Of a stretch of 37,318 bases of DNA, positions 35,376-37,318 are shown one piece after another (the stretch's first letter is position 1; each line of letters begins with the position of its first letter). The notes beneath the pieces are model-generated. The model saw only the letters and a list, made by a program, of their open reading frames with translations, did not search any database and was not told where the DNA came from. A program made the translations under genes and the position numbers. The stretch is from Janthinobacterium sp. UMAB-56. GTDB taxonomy: Bacteria > Pseudomonadota > Gammaproteobacteria > Burkholderiales > Burkholderiaceae_D. Location of the stretch: NCBI RefSeq assembly GCF_900095265.1, contig NZ_LT607672.1, positions 1 to 37,318 of the forward strand, given 5' to 3'.

Positions 35376-35723
35376 GAAGGGTATCGACACCAGAGAGGGA
35401 GAAAGCGGCCGGTAAAGCCATGCGTATGCTTTTCCGCAACATGGCTCGGCATGCAACAACTGTTGCATTTTTAGAATACTATCACGGTAGTCAATGTATG
35501 GCCGGAAAAACACGCCACGCAGCGGCGCAACGCTCCCCGTGTCATGAAATACAACGCCGGATGGCGCCCGGCATGCCCGGCCTCGCGCGGCACACCCGAT
35601 TGCATGCAATTTGCTGGCAGTGTCGGGCGGCTTTGCAGTATGCTGATAAAAAATAATACTGCATGGCAGATACCGATAAGAAGAGTTCCCGCAATGACCG
35701 TACAGATGAACGAGAGCTGAACA
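35376..35723. other. 348-base divergent intergenic region with a palindrome
   Basis: The gap lies between the diguanylate cyclase and the response regulator. It contains an 8-base perfect inverted repeat TGCAGTAT/ATACTGCA (35634-35641 and 35656-35663). Within it TTTGCA (35632-35637) and TAATAC (35654-35659), 16 bases apart, form a plausible promoter for the response regulator gene, so the palindrome could be an operator. If the cyclase really starts at 35468 or 35609 the gap is shorter. An eight-codon frame from ATG 35694 ends just before the regulator start. Confidence 0.4.
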
Positions 35724-37318
35724 ATGCCAGAAACTAGCGACTTATCTGTCCTGATCGTCGACCCCAACCCCAGCATGCGGGGCAATCTGCACAATATGCT
35801 GAACCAGGCGGCCATCACCAAGGTGGAATATGCCGTCAATTCCGGCACGGCCATTCGCTTGCTGACGAAGAAGCCATTCGACATCATCCTGTGCGAATAC
35901 GATCTTGGTAGTGGCACGGACGGCCAGGATGGCCAGCAATTGTTGGAAGACTTGCGCCATCACAAGCTGATCGGCCTGTGGACGATCTTCATCATGCTGA
36001 CCTCCGAAGCCATCCACAGCAAGGTGATCAGCGCGGCCGAACTGACCCCGTCCGACTACATTTTGAAGCCGTTCACCGTCGATGTGCTGAGCGGACGCAT
36101 CGCGCGTGCCATCGAGCGGCGCGCCATCTTCCTGCCCACCTATCAGCTGATCGACAAGGGCGACTTGCGCGAAGCCGTGAAAAGCTGCCGCGCGGCCGAA
36201 CTGCAGCACCCGCGCCTGGCGGCCGATTTCACCCGCCTGCGCGCCGAGCTGCACCTTACCCTCGGCGAATGGAAGGAAGCGGAACAGCTGTACGCCGATA
36301 TGCTGGCCACGCGGCCCATGGCCTGGGCCCACCTGGGACTGGCGCGCACCCTGTTCGAGCAGCAGCGCCATGAAGATGCGCAAGAGACGCTGCTGGAACT
36401 GGTGGAAACCTATCCCCGCTTCATGGCTTCTTACGACTTGCTGGCACAAAACCATGAAGCCATGGGCCAGCAGTTGCAGGCCAAAAAAATCCTCGAAGAC
36501 GCGGTGGCCATCTCGCCGCACATGGTGCGCCGCTTGCGCCACCTGGGCGGCATCGCGTTTGACACGGGCGACATCGGCGCCGCAGAACGGGCCTACAAGC
36601 AGGTGGTGACGAAAGCAAAGTACTCAGAATTCCGCGACCCGGAAGATCACGTCAACCTGGTCAAAACGCTGGTCAAGAAGGGCGATGCGCCGCAAGCCAG
36701 CGGCGTGCTGCGCGACATGGAACGCTCCCTGCGGGGCGGCGCCAACGTGGAAGCATGTCGCGCCATCTCTGCCGCCATGCTGCATGAATTGTCGGGCAAC
36801 GACATCGCCGTCGCCAACGAACTGCAACTGGCCGCTGCCGCGCTGGACACGGCGCGTGGCCTGTCGACGCAGTTGAAGGTGGGCCTCGTGCAAAGCTGCC
36901 TGAAAAACAATCTGGAACAAGCCGCCTCTGACGTCATGATGAAACTCGTCAACGAAGCAGACAGCGAAGTGACGATGGAAGCGGCCGTGGACGTGTTTGA
37001 AAAAGCCGGTCGCCATGACCTGGCGCAAGGCATGGGCCAGCAAATCACCAACCAGATACAGGAATTGATGCAGGATGCGGCCAGCAAGTCGGAAAGCGGG
37101 GAACTCAAGGGCGCCGTCTTCGTGCTGCGCCAGGCCCTGCGCAAGACCCCGGGCAACTTGCCCGTGCTGTTCGCCTCCGTCGAGGCCATCTTGCGCCAGC
37201 TCAATATGCTGGGCTGGGAAGCCCCGCTGGCCGAACAGGCGCAGCACCAGATGCAGGTGATCCGCAAGATCGATCCCAAGCATCCGCAGCTGGAGTCGCT
37301 CAAGCAGCAGTATGCGGC
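35724..37318 (+). CDS. Response regulator with TPR repeats, atypical receiver (3' end outside window)
   Basis: The frame runs from ATG 35724 to the window end (531 codons). Residues 1-130 form a receiver domain: VLIVDPNPSMR, LCEYDLGSG, IMLTSEA with the switch Thr/Ser region, and YILKPFT with the conserved Lys. A long array of TPR-like helices follows (AELHLTLGEWKEAEQLYADM, LGLARTLFEQQRHEDAQETL, GGIAFDTGDIGAAERAYKQV). The phospho-acceptor Asp is replaced by Glu58, and the usual Asp-Asp pair near the start is Asp13-Pro14. The TPRs may bind a partner, perhaps in c-di-GMP or motility control given the neighbouring cyclase; this is inference. GAGAG precedes the ATG. TGA just upstream makes this the earliest possible start. 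Confidence 0.92.
   Translation, partial: MPETSDLSVLIVDPNPSMRGNLHNMLNQAAITKVEYAVNSGTAIRLLTKKPFDIILCEYDLGSGTDGQDGQQLLEDLRHHKLIGLWTIFIMLTSEAIHSKVISAAELTPSDYILKPFTVDVLSGRIARAIERRAIFLPTYQLIDKGDLREAVKSCRAAELQHPRLAADFTRLRAELHLTLGEWKEAEQLYADMLATRPMAWAHLGLARTLFEQQRHEDAQETLLELVETYPRFMASYDLLAQNHEAMGQQLQAKKILEDAVAISPHMVRRLRHLGGIAFDTGDIGAAERAYKQVVTKAKYSEFRDPEDHVNLVKTLVKKGDAPQASGVLRDMERSLRGGANVEACRAISAAMLHELSGNDIAVANELQLAAAALDTARGLSTQLKVGLVQSCLKNNLEQAASDVMMKLVNEADSEVTMEAAVDVFEKAGRHDLAQGMGQQITNQIQELMQDAASKSESGELKGAVFVLRQALRKTPGNLPVLFASVEAILRQLNMLGWEAPLAEQAQHQMQVIRKIDPKHPQLESLKQQYA

Noticed and set aside
1..37318. CRISPR arrays, tRNA or rRNA genes and insertion sequences
   Set aside because: No regularly spaced repeats, no tRNA-like T-arm consensus in an intergenic position, and no transposase or terminal repeats beyond the REP-like element were seen by eye. 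A tRNAscan or IS search was not possible.

Overview
The window looks like a chromosomal segment of a Betaproteobacterium in the family Oxalobacteraceae (Janthinobacterium, Duganella or Massilia type). This is inferred from the high GC content, the PrsK/PrsR pair with its TIGR03013-type sugar transferase (the XrtA/PEP-CTERM exosortase regulatory set), and the character of PurL, the chemoreceptor and LpxO. No search could be run, so the genus is not claimed firmly.

Layout. 1-7.5 kb: tail of a transporter, a CPBP-like membrane protein, a chemoreceptor, a YdiI-type thioesterase, LpxO, beta-carbonic anhydrase, an ISC-type ferredoxin and a PepO-type M13 peptidase. 7.5-9.8 kb: a YceB-like lipoprotein, then a small stress-like cluster on the minus strand (hemerythrin protein, four-helix membrane protein, 24-residue membrane peptide). 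9.8-14.7 kb: sugar transferase - prsK - prsR on the minus strand, an exopolysaccharide/PEP-CTERM control operon, with a REP-like inverted repeat written into the 3' end of prsK. 14.9-17.1 kb: divergent nadB and an unrecognised lower-GC gene.

17.2-23.7 kb holds the most interesting locus: a five-gene minus-strand operon encoding a vWA protein, a PP2C phosphatase, a transmembrane Ser/Thr kinase with a zinc-knuckle-like motif and a TonB-C-like end, and two tandem exported MORN/YwqK-like paralogues. The first three match the E. coli YegL-YegK-YegI and TerY-P-type triads; the two exported partners suggest an envelope signalling system. 24.0-26.1 kb is a plus-strand operon in which a LuxR-type regulator is sandwiched between two paralogous exported proteins. 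A lipoprotein and a TerB-domain protein follow.

27.4-30.0 kb: an amj-type flippase gene with two compensating frameshifts, then a strongly AT-rich islet with a single reverse transcriptase of the Abi/UG (DRT) type, a likely anti-phage gene. 30-37.3 kb: purL, a diguanylate cyclase and a 3'-truncated response regulator with TPRs whose phospho-acceptor position is Glu.

Housekeeping genes (nadB, purL, can, fdx) alternate with signalling genes. Accessory content is concentrated at 16.7-30 kb.
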